From: JAFGRR01 sp964563855
Lineage (GTDB): Bacteria > Planctomycetota > Phycisphaerae > UBA1845 > Fen-1342
Length of the DNA stretch: 64,000 bases
Assembly (NCBI GenBank): GCA_964563855.1
Contig: CAZLYU010000008.1
Span: forward strand, 1-64,000
Direction: 5' to 3'
A program made the translations under genes and the position numbers. Positions 24,087 through 33,228 of the stretch are shown here, piece after piece. The notes under the pieces were generated by a model, which saw only the letters and a list, made by a program, of their open reading frames with translations, ran no database searches and was not told the origin of the DNA. Numbering within the stretch: the stretch's first letter is position 1; every line of letters starts with the position of its first letter.

Positions 24087-25388
24087 CTATTCCTCGACGA
24101 AGATGGTCTGTTCGCGGCCGGGACCGACCCCGACCAGGCCGAGCGGGACGCCGACTCGACTGCTGACTACGTCAAGGTACGCACGCGCTTGGGTCGGCAG
24201 GTCGCGCAATTTTCGACAGGCGCCCAAATCCGCGTCCCAGCCCTCGATTGTCTCATAAATCGGTTCGGCCGCCTCGAGATCGTCGGCGTCGGCGGGGAAC
24301 TGCGCAAGAACCTCCCCGTTGAGCCGGTACGCGACGCAGAGTCGCAGCTCGGGCAGGCCCGCGAGCGTGTCGAGATGAAGCACGGCGAGGTGTGTCGGGC
24401 CGCTCAGTTGAGCCGCATAGCGCGCCGCGACCAGGTCGAGCCAGCCGCAGCGGCGCGCCCGACCGGTGGTGGTTCCATACTCATTGCCGCGCTCTCGGAT
24501 GCGTTCGGCGTCGTCGCCGTGCAGTTCAGTGGGGAACGGCCCGGCGCCGACGCGTGTGGAGTACGCCTTGAGCACGCCGACGATGTCGCTGATCACGCGG
24601 GGCGAGGCGCCGGCGCCGCTCGAGACGCCGCCGATGCTCGCGTTGGAGCTGGTCACGAAGGGATAGGTGCCGTGGTCGAGATCGAGCAAGCTGCCCTGGG
24701 CGCCTTCGAACAACACGCGGCGCCCCGCGGACAGGTGCTGGTGCAACGCCGCGACCGTGTCGCCGATCAGCGGGGCGAGCTCTTCGGCGAAGGCGAGATA
24801 CTCTTCGGCGATGGCGTCTGACTCGAGCGGGTCGCGGTCTTCATAGATCGCCGCGAACAGCGAGTTCTTGTAAGCGGCGGCTTTGGCGACCTTTTCGCGG
24901 AACCGATCCGGCCGCAGCAGGTCTCCGACGCGCAGGCCGTGATAGCGCAGCACCTTGTCGGCATAGCAGGGACCGATTCCGCGGGCGGTCGTGCCCAGTT
25001 TGCCGTTGGCGTAGCGGGCCTCAGCGAAGGCGTCTTCGCGGCGGTGATAGGGCATGACGAGATGGGCGCGGTTGCTGATCATCAGCCGGTCGGTGACATC
25101 GACGCCGCGCTCGCGCAGCATCTTCAGTTCGGAGAGCAGGACAGCGGGGTCGATGACCATTCCGCTGGCAAGCAGGCACGCGACGTTTTCGCGCAGCACG
25201 CCGCTGGGCGCCTGGTGCAGCGCGAATTTCTCGCCGTTGACGACGACGGTATGCCCGGCGTTGGCGCCGCCCGCGTAGCGGACGACGACGTCGTGGCGCT
25301 CCATGAGCACATCAACGACTTTGCCCTTGCCTTCGTCGCCCCATTGCAGGCCGACCACACACGTATTGCCCTGCTCTTGCTGCGTCAT
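24087..25388 (-). CDS. purA: Adenylosuccinate synthetase
   Basis: Converts IMP, Asp and GTP to adenylosuccinate, the first step from IMP to AMP. The 433-residue protein begins TCVVGLQWGDEGKGKVVDVL (GTP P-loop equivalent and catalytic Asp), then YAGGANAGHTVVVNGEKFALHQAPSG with the catalytic His, GTTARGIGPCYADK, FEGAQGSLLDLDHGTYPFVTSSN, and GRARRCGWLD. ATG at 25388 gives the family N-terminus; the open frame continues 23 codons upstream without similarity. It lies 116 bases downstream of ribF and is followed at once by uppS. With purL at the head of the same gene run, two purine enzymes share this cluster. Confidence 0.98.
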   Translation of the reverse strand: MTQQEQGNTCVVGLQWGDEGKGKVVDVLMERHDVVVRYAGGANAGHTVVVNGEKFALHQAPSGVLRENVACLLASGMVIDPAVLLSELKMLRERGVDVTDRLMISNRAHLVMPYHRREDAFAEARYANGKLGTTARGIGPCYADKVLRYHGLRVGDLLRPDRFREKVAKAAAYKNSLFAAIYEDRDPLESDAIAEEYLAFAEELAPLIGDTVAALHQHLSAGRRVLFEGAQGSLLDLDHGTYPFVTSSNASIGGVSSGAGASPRVISDIVGVLKAYSTRVGAGPFPTELHGDDAERIRERGNEYGTTTGRARRCGWLDLVAARYAAQLSGPTHLAVLHLDTLAGLPELRLCVAYRLNGEVLAQFPADADDLEAAEPIYETIEGWDADLGACRKLRDLPTQARAYLDVVSSRVGVPLGLVGVGPGREQTIFVEE

Positions 25389-25504
25389 GACGTCTCGGAA
25401 TGACGGGCGCGTGTTCACACCGATGACTCCGGTGCGCCCTTTGCAACCAACCGTCAAAGGTAGCTTGCGCGTCGCACGACCGCAACCTTTGTTGCGAGCG
25501 ACGC

Positions 25505-26476
25505 TTACAGCGGCGTAAGCGGTGCGCTCGCGAGTCGCTCGAGCACGGGCTTGAAGCTGGCGACGCGTTCGAGGTCGCGCCGGATCTGCTGCAACAACAG
25601 GTTGACCTCGGAGAAGCGCTCCTGGCTGCGCAGGCGACTGAACAGATGCAGGCCGACCCGCTGATCACGCAGGTCTCCGGTGTAGTCGAGCGCGTGGGCT
25701 TCGATGCGCCGCGCTTCGCCGCCGAAGGTGGGCTGTCCGCCGATGTTCGCGCCCGCGAGGCGCAGCCCGCCGTCGGGTAGTTGCAGTGCTGCGGCGTAGA
25801 CGCCGTCACCGGGAATCAGATTCGCGATCTCGTTGAGGTTGACGGTTGGGATTCCGAGCGGATCGCCGCGTCCGGCGCCGCGTCCGACGATCCCGGCCAA
25901 GCGGTGGGGCCGACCGAGCATGAAGCGGGCGGCGTCGACATCGCCGTTTTCGAGTCGAGCGCGCACCGCCGAGCTGTTTGCATATGGCGCCCCGTCGAGC
26001 TCGTTGACGCGCACGCGATCGACGATGACGACGTCGACGTGGTGCGCCGCGCCGAGGGCGCGCAGCGTTTCGACGTCGCCGGCGCGGTCACGACCGAAGC
26101 AGAACGTCGGTCCCTCGACCATGAGTCGCGGCTGCACGTGTTGCATGAGCCACTCGAAAAACGCATGGGGCGTGAGCTGCAAGAACTCGGGCGCACTGTC
26201 GAGCACGATCAGCGTGTCGAGGCCGGCATGCTCCAGGAGCGCGGCCTTCTCGTGCAAGGTGGTGAGTCGGGCTGGCGCCTGATGCGGGCGCAGCACCGCG
26301 AGCGGCGGCGGCTCGAACGTGATCCCGACCAGCGGCGCGCCAAGTTGGTCGGCATGGGCTCGACCGCGCGCGGCGATCGCCTGGTGGCCGCGATGGACGC
26401 CGTCGAAGTTGCCGATCATGCACACCGTGCCGCTTGCGGGCGGGGTGAAGGGTTTGACACCGAGGTGCAGGTCCAT
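25505..26476 (-). CDS. ribF: Bifunctional riboflavin kinase / FMN adenylyltransferase
   Basis: Makes FMN and then FAD from riboflavin. The N-terminal nucleotidyltransferase domain (residues 15-185) has the HxGH-like GNFDGVHRGHQAI, ITFEPPPLAVLRP, and the VEGPTFCFGRDRAGD region, with SSAVRARLENGDVDAA at its end. The C-terminal flavokinase domain has GRGDPLGIPTVNL (the PTxN motif), DGVYAAAL, and NIGGQPTFGGEARRIEAHAL with the catalytic Glu. Length 323 is normal. lysA ends 15 bases upstream. It is the usual single-gene RibF and should be essential. Confidence 0.97.
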   Translation of the reverse strand: MDLHLGVKPFTPPASGTVCMIGNFDGVHRGHQAIAARGRAHADQLGAPLVGITFEPPPLAVLRPHQAPARLTTLHEKAALLEHAGLDTLIVLDSAPEFLQLTPHAFFEWLMQHVQPRLMVEGPTFCFGRDRAGDVETLRALGAAHHVDVVIVDRVRVNELDGAPYANSSAVRARLENGDVDAARFMLGRPHRLAGIVGRGAGRGDPLGIPTVNLNEIANLIPGDGVYAAALQLPDGGLRLAGANIGGQPTFGGEARRIEAHALDYTGDLRDQRVGLHLFSRLRSQERFSEVNLLLQQIRRDLERVASFKPVLERLASAPLTPL

Positions 26477-26491
26477 GACGCGCCGCCCTCG

Positions 26492-27784
26492 CTAGGTAAG
26501 CTTTGCGGCGTCGAGTTCGGGTTGCAGCAAGTCGTCGTAGGACTCGCGCCGTCGGATGAGCCGCGCCGCGTCGCGATGCACCAACACTTCCGGGGGTCGC
26601 GGTCGCGAGTTGTATTGCGAGCTCATGGTCATGGCGTAGGCGCCGGTGCTGAAGATCGCGAGGAGGTCTCCGCGTTTGACTGCCGGCAGGGCGCGATCGC
26701 GGGCCAGGAAATCGCCGGTTTCGCAAACCGGCCCGACGACATGGTATCGCACGAGGTCTTCGAAAGGCTGCTCGGGGGCGAGCGACTGCGGCACATGATC
26801 TCTCGCGACGACGGGCCAGATAAAGTGGTACGCGTCGTAGAGTGCGGGGCGCAGCAGTTCGGTCATGGCTGCATCGACGATGGCGAAGTCTCGTTCGCCG
26901 GACGACTTGGTGTGGACGACGCGCGTGAGCAGCATGCCTGCACCGGCGGCGATACTGCGGCCGGGCTCCATGATGATCCGCAGGCCGGAGTCGCGCAGCA
27001 GCGGCGTGATGGCTTGGGCGTAGGCTTCGAACGAAGGCGTCTCGTCGCCGCGATAGTCGGCCCCGTAGCCGCCGCCGATATCGAGCGTGTCGACAGTGAA
27101 CCCGTCGCGGCGTAAGCGTTCGACGAGTTCGAGTGCGACGCGGATGCTGTCGGCGTACGACTGGGGGTCGTAGACCGGCGAGCCGATGTGCAGGTGCAGA
27201 CCGCAGAGCGATAGTCCGTGTTGCGCACGGGCGGCGGCGAAGACCGACGGAGCGCGCTCGAAGTCGACGCCGAACTTGGTCTCTTTGGTGCCGGTGGTGG
27301 TGTAGGCGTGTGTTTTGGCGTCGACGTCGGGATTGACGCGCAGCGCGGCACGAACCTTGGCGCCGCTCTCGCGCGCGAGCTGCGCCAGCACCGCGAGCTC
27401 CGACTCGCTCTCGATATTGAACAATCCCACGTTGGCGGCGAGCGCGGCGCGAATCTCGTCGTCGCTCTTGCCCACGCCGGCGTAGACGATGGATCGGGGG
27501 TCGGCGCCGGCGGCTTGCGCGCGGTGCAGTTCGCCGCCGCTCACGACATCAAATCCGGCGCCATGCTCGCGCAGGAGTCGGCAGATGTGGACGTTCTGGC
27601 AACTCTTGATTGAAAAGCAGATGAGCGGGTCGAGCGGGGCGAACGCCGTGCGGAGCGCCGTGAGCCGGTCGATCAGCGTCTGCGCGGAGTAGACATAGAG
27701 CGGGGTTCCGTAGGTCTCGGCGAGCTGCTGCGCGGCCGTCGCTTCGCACTGGAGTTCGTCTTTGATGTAGCGAAAGTGGTCCAT
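26492..27784 (-). CDS. lysA: Diaminopimelate decarboxylase
   Basis: PLP enzyme that makes L-lysine from meso-diaminopimelate. The 430-residue protein has the PLP Lys60 in CFSIKSCQN, HLHIGSPVYD, the phosphate-binding DIGGGYGADY, EPGRSIAAGAGML, and the active-site Cys in VGPVCETGDFLARD (CESGD in most homologues). The start ATG at 27784 matches the family N-terminus MDHFRYIKDELQCE and has AGGG four bases upstream. An ATG at 27802 would instead overlap the stop of the preceding gene as ATGA. It lies in the purL - lysA - ribF - purA - uppS - cdsA run. A biosynthetic arginine decarboxylase is unlikely given the length and motifs. Confidence 0.95.
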   Translation of the reverse strand: MDHFRYIKDELQCEATAAQQLAETYGTPLYVYSAQTLIDRLTALRTAFAPLDPLICFSIKSCQNVHICRLLREHGAGFDVVSGGELHRAQAAGADPRSIVYAGVGKSDDEIRAALAANVGLFNIESESELAVLAQLARESGAKVRAALRVNPDVDAKTHAYTTTGTKETKFGVDFERAPSVFAAARAQHGLSLCGLHLHIGSPVYDPQSYADSIRVALELVERLRRDGFTVDTLDIGGGYGADYRGDETPSFEAYAQAITPLLRDSGLRIIMEPGRSIAAGAGMLLTRVVHTKSSGERDFAIVDAAMTELLRPALYDAYHFIWPVVARDHVPQSLAPEQPFEDLVRYHVVGPVCETGDFLARDRALPAVKRGDLLAIFSTGAYAMTMSSQYNSRPRPPEVLVHRDAARLIRRRESYDDLLQPELDAAKLT

Positions 27785-27798
27785 GAAACCCTGCGTGG

Positions 27799-28365
27799 TC
27801 ATTGTTGTTCGGGCGGAGCGAGGAAAGACGGCTCGATGCCGAGCGAGGATGCGGCGTCGCGCAGGTCGGCCTCGGTGAACCACTCGACGCGAAACGAAGC
27901 GCCGTCGTAGGTCACGATGTAGCGGCCGTTGGCGCGGGTGTAGAGCGCTGTGGCGACTTGGGGATAGACGATCGCGACCGAGCGCCGCGGGTTGGCGTCC
28001 GTGAGGTGTTGCGGCGCGTAGATGAGCGCGTCGCGCCAGCGCCGGACCGCCGGCGCGCCCGCCGCCTCGACATCCGTCGGCGGCGGCAGGTCGCGTGGGA
28101 AGCCGTCGGCGGCAAGGAATCGCTGCAGGACGGCGGGGAGGTGGGCGACGTTGTCCTCAGCGCTCTGCAAGCGCTGTTGGTCGCGCTGCAGGACGGATAT
28201 GCTGATCATGAGGGCGAGTGCGAGCAGCGTCAGCAGGATGCGCCAGAAGACGCGTCGTCGGCGTCGCGACAGCACCCGCGGCGCGACTTGCGCACGACGC
28301 TGCGCCGCGAGATCCGCTGCACTCCGATTGGCGACCGTTGGGGCACTCATCGCGTTGGTCATCAT
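27799..28365 (-). CDS. Single-pass membrane protein of unknown function
   Basis: 188 residues. An N-terminal basic cytoplasmic part (about 1-40, RRAQVAPRVLSRRRRRVF) leads into one transmembrane segment (WRILLTLLALALMISISVL, about 41-60). A periplasmic domain of about 125 residues follows, with LPAVLQRFLAADGFPRDLPP and a beta-type GRYIVTYDGASFRVEWF. No catalytic motif is visible. The frame is open far upstream, but the sequence there is Arg-rich antisense of other genes; the ATG-ATG pair at 28365 is the plausible start. It lies between purL and lysA on the same strand, and its end touches or overlaps lysA depending on the lysA start, so it belongs to that operon. It is divergent from a small ORF 21 bases away. 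Confidence 0.7.
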   Translation of the reverse strand: MMTNAMSAPTVANRSAADLAAQRRAQVAPRVLSRRRRRVFWRILLTLLALALMISISVLQRDQQRLQSAEDNVAHLPAVLQRFLAADGFPRDLPPPTDVEAAGAPAVRRWRDALIYAPQHLTDANPRRSVAIVYPQVATALYTRANGRYIVTYDGASFRVEWFTEADLRDAASSLGIEPSFLAPPEQQ

Positions 28366-28386
28366 AGGGCCAACGAGGCGTGAACG

Positions 28387-28551
28387 ATGGCAATGCAAGA
28401 CGTCGTGGTTGTCACGCTCGGAATTCTGATCACGGTTGCGCTCGCGCTGTGCCTCACGGTTTGGACGTTCTATGAGTCGGCTTCGGGGGCGGCGAAGTCG
28501 GATGACGGGGCCGACCAGATCGACCGTAAGTCGGCGGACGAACAACGCTGA
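28387..28551 (+). CDS. Candidate 54-residue single-pass membrane protein
   Basis: ATG at 28387 opens a 54-codon frame: MAMQDVVVVTLGILITVALA is a clean hydrophobic helix (residues 5-27), followed by WTFYESASGA and a charged tail with many Asp, Lys and Arg. GAGG stands eight bases before the ATG. The hydrophobic-then-charged layout and the good ribosome binding site favour a real small protein. Against it: it is on the opposite strand to an otherwise continuous minus-strand operon, and its last 82 bases are antisense to the purL 3' end. Function unknown. The same layout is common for small proteins regulating membrane complexes, but nothing links it to one. Confidence 0.45.
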   Translation: MAMQDVVVVTLGILITVALALCLTVWTFYESASGAAKSDDGADQIDRKSADEQR

Positions 28552-31454
28552 TCCCCGATGCGCAGCTCCTGAGCCGTGGTTGTCTCGCCGAGGTGCAGCC
28601 GCTGGCTTGCCGGCAGGCGGTCGAACGCGGCGGGGCGACACTCGACGACGTAGGCGCCCGCGTAGCTTGCGAACGGGGCCACTGTGTGCGCGAGCGCGGC
28701 TTCGTCGATGCGGGCGCCGCAGCGTCCGGTAAAGGCCATCTCGGCAATCGCTGTCAGCCAGCCCCCGTCGCTGACGTCGTGACACGCGGTGACGTCGCCG
28801 GATTCAATCGCGTTCGCGACCGCGAGATGCACCGCGCGTGCATCCGCCGGGTTGAAGCGCAGGGGGTTGAAGCCGCCAACGAACATGAGCGTCGCCCCGG
28901 GGCGTTTGAGGTCTGGCGTCTGACACTGCGCGACATCGGCGATCACGCTGACGGCGCTGATGAGCAGGGTCGCCGGAATGCGCAGGCGCTGCGCCGTTTC
29001 GAGGTGGGCCAGCGCGGCGTCGCGTTGCAGCGGCGCGTCCGCGAACCAGGCATGGATGTGACGCTTCACCGCGGCGACGTCCGCGGCGTCGATCGCCATC
29101 TCGTTGTTGAGCGAGTCTTTGCCGGAGATGAAGGGGGTTTGGTAGGCGACGGCGAAGTCGTGGCAGGCCTGGCACGCGCGGACCAGCGCGCCCATCTGAT
29201 TGGGGTCGTCGGTGCGGCCCCAGCAGAAATTGTCGAGCAGTGCAGTTGTGCGCGGGTCGCCGCCCACGCTCACGATGTTGCGGATTGCTTCGTCGATGGC
29301 GTTGGCCGCCATCCAGTACGGGTCGGCGTCGGACAGGTGCGGCGCGAGTCCGCAACTGAGCGCGATGCCGCGCTGGCCGCCGAGTTTGGGGCGAAGCACA
29401 GCGCCATCGGCGGGTCCGGCGTGCGGTCCGCACAGTGGTTTGATCACGCTGGCGCCCTGCACTTCGTGGTCATATTGGCGAATGATCCACTCACGCGAGG
29501 CGGTGTTCGGCGACTGCAGGCTCGCGCGGAGCTGCGCGATTGCGGCGGCGGCGTCTGGCGGGGCGTCGGTTGCATTGATCGTCGCGGCGGCCGGCGCGGT
29601 CCAGGTGGCGACGCGTTGCGGCATCGGAACGCCGTCGTGCAGCAGCGTCATCGGCAACTCGCCCACAACCTCGTCTTGATACTTGACGCGCAGCAGCGGG
29701 CCGCTGGGATCCGACAAGCCGAAGCGACCAATGACGCTGGCTTCGACCTCTTCTTCGCGCATGACCGCGAGCAGCGGCTCGAGGCTCGATTCGGGTACGG
29801 CGAGGACCATGCGTTCCTGCGCCTCGCTGATCCAGATTTCGTCGTAGCGCAGGCCGGCGTACTTCAGGGGGACGTGGGTCAGTTCGACCTCGACGCCGAC
29901 GTGTTCGCCCATCTCGCCGACCGCGCTGCTGAGGCCGCCGGCGCCGCAATCCGTGACGGCGCTGAAGAGGCATCCGTTGGCGTGGTCGCGGGCCCGCATC
30001 AGTCCGTCGAGGCAGCGTTTCTGGCTGATCGCGTTGCCGATCTGGACGGCGTGGCCGAACTCGACGGCATGACCGTCCGTGAGCTCCACCGACGAGAAGG
30101 TCGCGCCGTGGATGCCGTCGCGTCCGGTGCGTCCGCCGATCAGCACCACCAGATCCCCCGCCTCGGGGCGTTTTTCGATGCGGTTGCGTGGGATGAGGCC
30201 GACGCAGCCGGCGTAGACGAGCGGGTTGCCGAGATAGCGTGGATCGACGTAGACGGCGCCGTTGACAGTGGGGATGCCCATGCGGTTGCCATAGTCGGCC
30301 ACGCCGCGCGCCACGCCGCGCAGCACGCGGCGGGGATGGAGGACGCCGGTCGGGAGGGCGTCGTCGGGCCAGTCGGATGGGGCGACGCAGAAGACGTTGG
30401 TGTTGGCGATGGGTTGGGCGCCGAGGCCGCATCCCATGATGTCTCGGATGCATCCCCCGATGCCGGTGGCGGCGCCGCCGTAGGGTTCGATGGCTGAGGG
30501 GTGGTTGTGTGTCTCGACTTTGAAGGCGATGGCGTGGGAGTCGTCGAATCCGATCACGCCAGCGTTGTCGACAAAGACGGAGAGGCACTCTGGGCCGTTG
30601 CTGGATTCCATGATGGCGCGGGTGGCGGCGACGATGGTCTCGCGCAGGAGATTGTCGTAATTGCGCTCGATGGGGTCGGTGTGCGGCGCAGGTTCGGCGA
30701 AGGTGGGGAACGGCGCGCCGCGGTAGCTTACGGCGCTCTTGAGCGTTTTATGGACGCAGTGCTCCGACCAGGTTTGGGCGAGGGTTTCGAGTTCCAGATC
30801 GGTGGGGTCGCGTTTCAGCGCCTCGTAGTGCGCGCGAATGGTGCGCATTTCGTCGAGCGACAGGAAGAGATGCGCGTCGCGCGACAGCTTGGCGAGTTGA
30901 TCATCGTCGAGGCCGCGGAGCGTGACGCGTCGGCGATCAAACGGCGTCGATTGGGGCATGGGCGGCGGGGCCACGACGCTGGGCCCGGTGACGATTTCCT
31001 CGATGACTTCGTTGGCCAGCACTTGCGACACGAGCCTTCTAAGTTCTGAAATCTCGATCGGTCCGCGAAACCGGTGTTCTTGTGCGGTGCGAACACTAAT
31101 GTCTCGCAGGCCGCGATCGCGGAGCTGTGTCTCGATCGACAGCGCCGCGGGGTCCATGACGCCGGGGCGCAGGTGCACCTCGACGACGTGTTCGTCGAGG
31201 TTTGGCGGCGGAGGCGACTCACCCTCCGCGACGACCGTGCATGCCTCGGCGACGGGATCGGTAAGCAGATTGGCCACCTGGTCGGCTTCGGCGGGCGTGA
31301 GCGCGGTCACGGTGTAGAGGCGCGCCGTCTGCGCGAGGATGTTCGCCGGCAAGCCTGCCAAGCGTAGCTGGCCGCGCAGCGGGCTCGGACTAGGTCGCCG
31401 CAGGGCGACGCGGAACCGATAAGATCGGCGTGGAGCGGTCGGTTTGAAAGCCAT
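28470..31454 (-). CDS. purL: Phosphoribosylformylglycinamidine synthase, PurL with fused PurS-like N-terminus
   Basis: ATP-dependent amidation of FGAR to FGAM in purine synthesis. The 994-residue protein exceeds the 720-740 residue small PurL because of an N-terminal part: residues about 25-65 (ARLYTVTALTPAEADQVANL) and 88-160 (VVEVHLRPGVMDPAALSIE to VLANEVIEEIV) both look like PurS halves. The PurL body has TWSEHCVHKTLKSAVSYRG, FKVETHNHPSAIEPYGGAAT, GGRTGRDGIHGATFSS, SAVTDCGAGGLSSAVGEMGE, and ISGKDSLNNE. A separate glutaminase PurQ is required and is not in the window. ATG at 31454. It heads the minus-strand operon and is divergent from accA, 183 bases away. Confidence 0.95.
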   Translation of the reverse strand: MAFKPTAPRRSYRFRVALRRPSPSPLRGQLRLAGLPANILAQTARLYTVTALTPAEADQVANLLTDPVAEACTVVAEGESPPPPNLDEHVVEVHLRPGVMDPAALSIETQLRDRGLRDISVRTAQEHRFRGPIEISELRRLVSQVLANEVIEEIVTGPSVVAPPPMPQSTPFDRRRVTLRGLDDDQLAKLSRDAHLFLSLDEMRTIRAHYEALKRDPTDLELETLAQTWSEHCVHKTLKSAVSYRGAPFPTFAEPAPHTDPIERNYDNLLRETIVAATRAIMESSNGPECLSVFVDNAGVIGFDDSHAIAFKVETHNHPSAIEPYGGAATGIGGCIRDIMGCGLGAQPIANTNVFCVAPSDWPDDALPTGVLHPRRVLRGVARGVADYGNRMGIPTVNGAVYVDPRYLGNPLVYAGCVGLIPRNRIEKRPEAGDLVVLIGGRTGRDGIHGATFSSVELTDGHAVEFGHAVQIGNAISQKRCLDGLMRARDHANGCLFSAVTDCGAGGLSSAVGEMGEHVGVEVELTHVPLKYAGLRYDEIWISEAQERMVLAVPESSLEPLLAVMREEEVEASVIGRFGLSDPSGPLLRVKYQDEVVGELPMTLLHDGVPMPQRVATWTAPAAATINATDAPPDAAAAIAQLRASLQSPNTASREWIIRQYDHEVQGASVIKPLCGPHAGPADGAVLRPKLGGQRGIALSCGLAPHLSDADPYWMAANAIDEAIRNIVSVGGDPRTTALLDNFCWGRTDDPNQMGALVRACQACHDFAVAYQTPFISGKDSLNNEMAIDAADVAAVKRHIHAWFADAPLQRDAALAHLETAQRLRIPATLLISAVSVIADVAQCQTPDLKRPGATLMFVGGFNPLRFNPADARAVHLAVANAIESGDVTACHDVSDGGWLTAIAEMAFTGRCGARIDEAALAHTVAPFASYAGAYVVECRPAAFDRLPASQRLHLGETTTAQELRIGDQRCSSADLRSIWSAPSSDFAAPEADS

Positions 31455-31637
31455 CGCGCGTCATGATAAGCGAGCTTGGAGCGCGGTGCTTTGGTCGGTG
31501 GGCTTAAGGGAGGAGTTGCGGAATGCTCACGAAATGCTTACCTTGCCGCTCAGGGTATACGAGACGGTTGCGCCCGGACACCGGGCGCCGTCTTTACTGT
31601 GGCGTGGTCGCCAGGGTGCGTTCAGAAAGGGTAATGC

Positions 31638-32708
31638 ATGAGCGCGCGTTTTGACGCTGCGGGGGGGAACGTGAATGGTGGGGGAATGTCGTATTTGCTC
31701 GAGTTTGAGAAGCCCATTGCGAAGATGGAGCAGGAGATACAACGCCTGGAGGCGACGCAAGCCGATTCGGGCCGCGACCATTCGCAAGTGATCGCGCGGA
31801 TTCGCGAGCAGCTCTCGAACGCGCTGACGCAGGCGTATAAGCAGTTGACGCCGTGGGAAAGCGTGCTGGTCGCGCGGCATCCGAAGCGGCCGCTGTTGCG
31901 CGACTATCTGCGGCTGATGGTCAGCGATTTTTGCGAGCTGCACGGCGACAAGCTGTATGGGGATGACCGGGCGCTGCTCACCGGATTTGGACGGGTGGCG
32001 GGGCAGCGGGTGATGCTCATCGGGCACCAGAAAGGGCGCGACACCCGCGAAAAGATTGAAGCGAACTTTGGCTGTGCTCATCCCGAGGGATATCGAAAAG
32101 CGCTGCAGAAGATGAAGCTGGCCGAGAAGTACCACGTGCCGGTCGTTTGTCTGGTGGATACGCCGGGTGCTTACCCGGGGGTTGGCGCCGAAGAGCGCGG
32201 CATCGCGAGCGCGATTGCGGTCAACCTGATGGAGATGTCGCGGTTGCGGACGCCGGTGGTCGCAGCGGTGATTGGGGAAGGGGGCAGCGGCGGCGCGCTT
32301 GGGATTGCCGTCGCAGATCAGGTCGCGGTGATGGAGTATGCCTACTACTCGGTGATCAGCCCGGAAGGTGGTGCGGCGATTCTGTGGAAGTCGGGCGAGC
32401 ACGCGCCGAAAGCGGCGGCGGCGCTCAAGCTCACGCCGCCACACCTGAAGAAACTCGGCTTGATTGACGCGATCATCAAGGAGCCGCTCGGCGGGGCGCA
32501 CCGGTCTCCGGAGGCGGCGGCGAAGAGCCTGGAGTCGTGGGTGGCCGGAGCGTTGCGGAAGGTCATGTCACGGGATATCGACACGTTAGTTCAAGAGCGT
32601 TACGCGCGTTTCCGATCGATCGGATCGTGTTTTCGCAGCAACGATCCGGAACGCGTTCGTGCGAAGCCGGGCCGTAAGCAAGATGCGGGTGTCGCGTCGG
32701 TCCGCTGA
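31638..32708 (+). CDS. accA: Acetyl-CoA carboxylase carboxyltransferase subunit alpha
   Basis: Transfers the carboxyl group from carboxybiotin to acetyl-CoA, giving malonyl-CoA for fatty acid synthesis, as an alpha2-beta2 complex with AccD. The 356-residue protein shows YLLEFEKPIAKMEQEIQRLE, GDRALLTGFGRVAGQRVMLI, GHQKGRDTREKIEANFGCAH, CLVDTPGAYPGVGAEERGI, AVIGEGGSGGALGIAVADQV and SVISPEGGAAILWK. The C-terminal 35 residues are basic and not conserved. ATG at 31638 has AAAGGG upstream; a second ATG at 31686 (MSYLLEFEKP) matches the family start more exactly and may be the real one. accD is not in the window. Confidence 0.97.
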   Translation: MSARFDAAGGNVNGGGMSYLLEFEKPIAKMEQEIQRLEATQADSGRDHSQVIARIREQLSNALTQAYKQLTPWESVLVARHPKRPLLRDYLRLMVSDFCELHGDKLYGDDRALLTGFGRVAGQRVMLIGHQKGRDTREKIEANFGCAHPEGYRKALQKMKLAEKYHVPVVCLVDTPGAYPGVGAEERGIASAIAVNLMEMSRLRTPVVAAVIGEGGSGGALGIAVADQVAVMEYAYYSVISPEGGAAILWKSGEHAPKAAAALKLTPPHLKKLGLIDAIIKEPLGGAHRSPEAAAKSLESWVAGALRKVMSRDIDTLVQERYARFRSIGSCFRSNDPERVRAKPGRKQDAGVASVR

Positions 32709-32792
32709 GGCATTTTGGAAGCGGCGCGACGGGCGGTAGCGTCTGAGCTTCGCGCGGTAAGCGGTGGTGTGAGGGGCTGGCGGAGTGGTTGC

Positions 32793-33131
32793 ATGGCGAC
32801 GGGGGATGCACCTCATCCGGTGGAAATTGAACTCGACCGGACTCGAGCGCTGCGGATTGTCTGGTCGGACGGCGTCGCCTCGCGGGTTGGGCTGGCGACG
32901 CTGCGCAAGGCATGCCCGTGCGCGGTTTGTCGCGACAAGCCATCAGCGACACCGGCGTCGGGTGGACTGCTGCCGATCGTGTCGGCTGGCGAGGGCGCGC
33001 GGGCGATGTGCACGGCGACGGGGGCCGAGTTGGTCGGTCACTATGCGCTGCGGGTGTACTGGGAAGATGGACACAACTCAGGAATCTACGATTTTGGTCG
33101 CCTGCGGAAGCTGGGTGAGGAGGCAGGCTGA
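32793..33131 (+). CDS. DUF971 family protein
   Basis: 112-residue protein of the DUF971/gamma-butyrobetaine-hydroxylase-like N-terminal fold. The characteristic order is PVEIELDRTRALRIVWSDGV, then LRKACPCAVCRDK, with a Cys-x-Cys-x-x-Cys cluster likely to bind zinc or an Fe-S centre, then AELVGHYALRVYWEDGHNSG and IYDFGRLRKLG. Family members include proteins linked to Fe-S cluster metabolism; the role here is not known. ATG at 32793 has GGAG seven bases upstream, and the open frame before it is not family-like. It follows accA by 84 bases. Confidence 0.88.
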   Translation: MATGDAPHPVEIELDRTRALRIVWSDGVASRVGLATLRKACPCAVCRDKPSATPASGGLLPIVSAGEGARAMCTATGAELVGHYALRVYWEDGHNSGIYDFGRLRKLGEEAG

Positions 33132-33228
33132 CGACGGTTAAGTGCAGGTGTCTCTGTTCTTTGGTGGATCGAGACGCTAGTATGCGTAAAAGATCAGGTT
33201 CTCAGGTTTGTGAAGGACAAAAGCGCTC

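Noticed and set aside
28593..30497. 634-codon plus-strand frame opposite purL
   Set aside because: Shadow of purL; Ala/Gly/Asp/Val-rich with no family signature.
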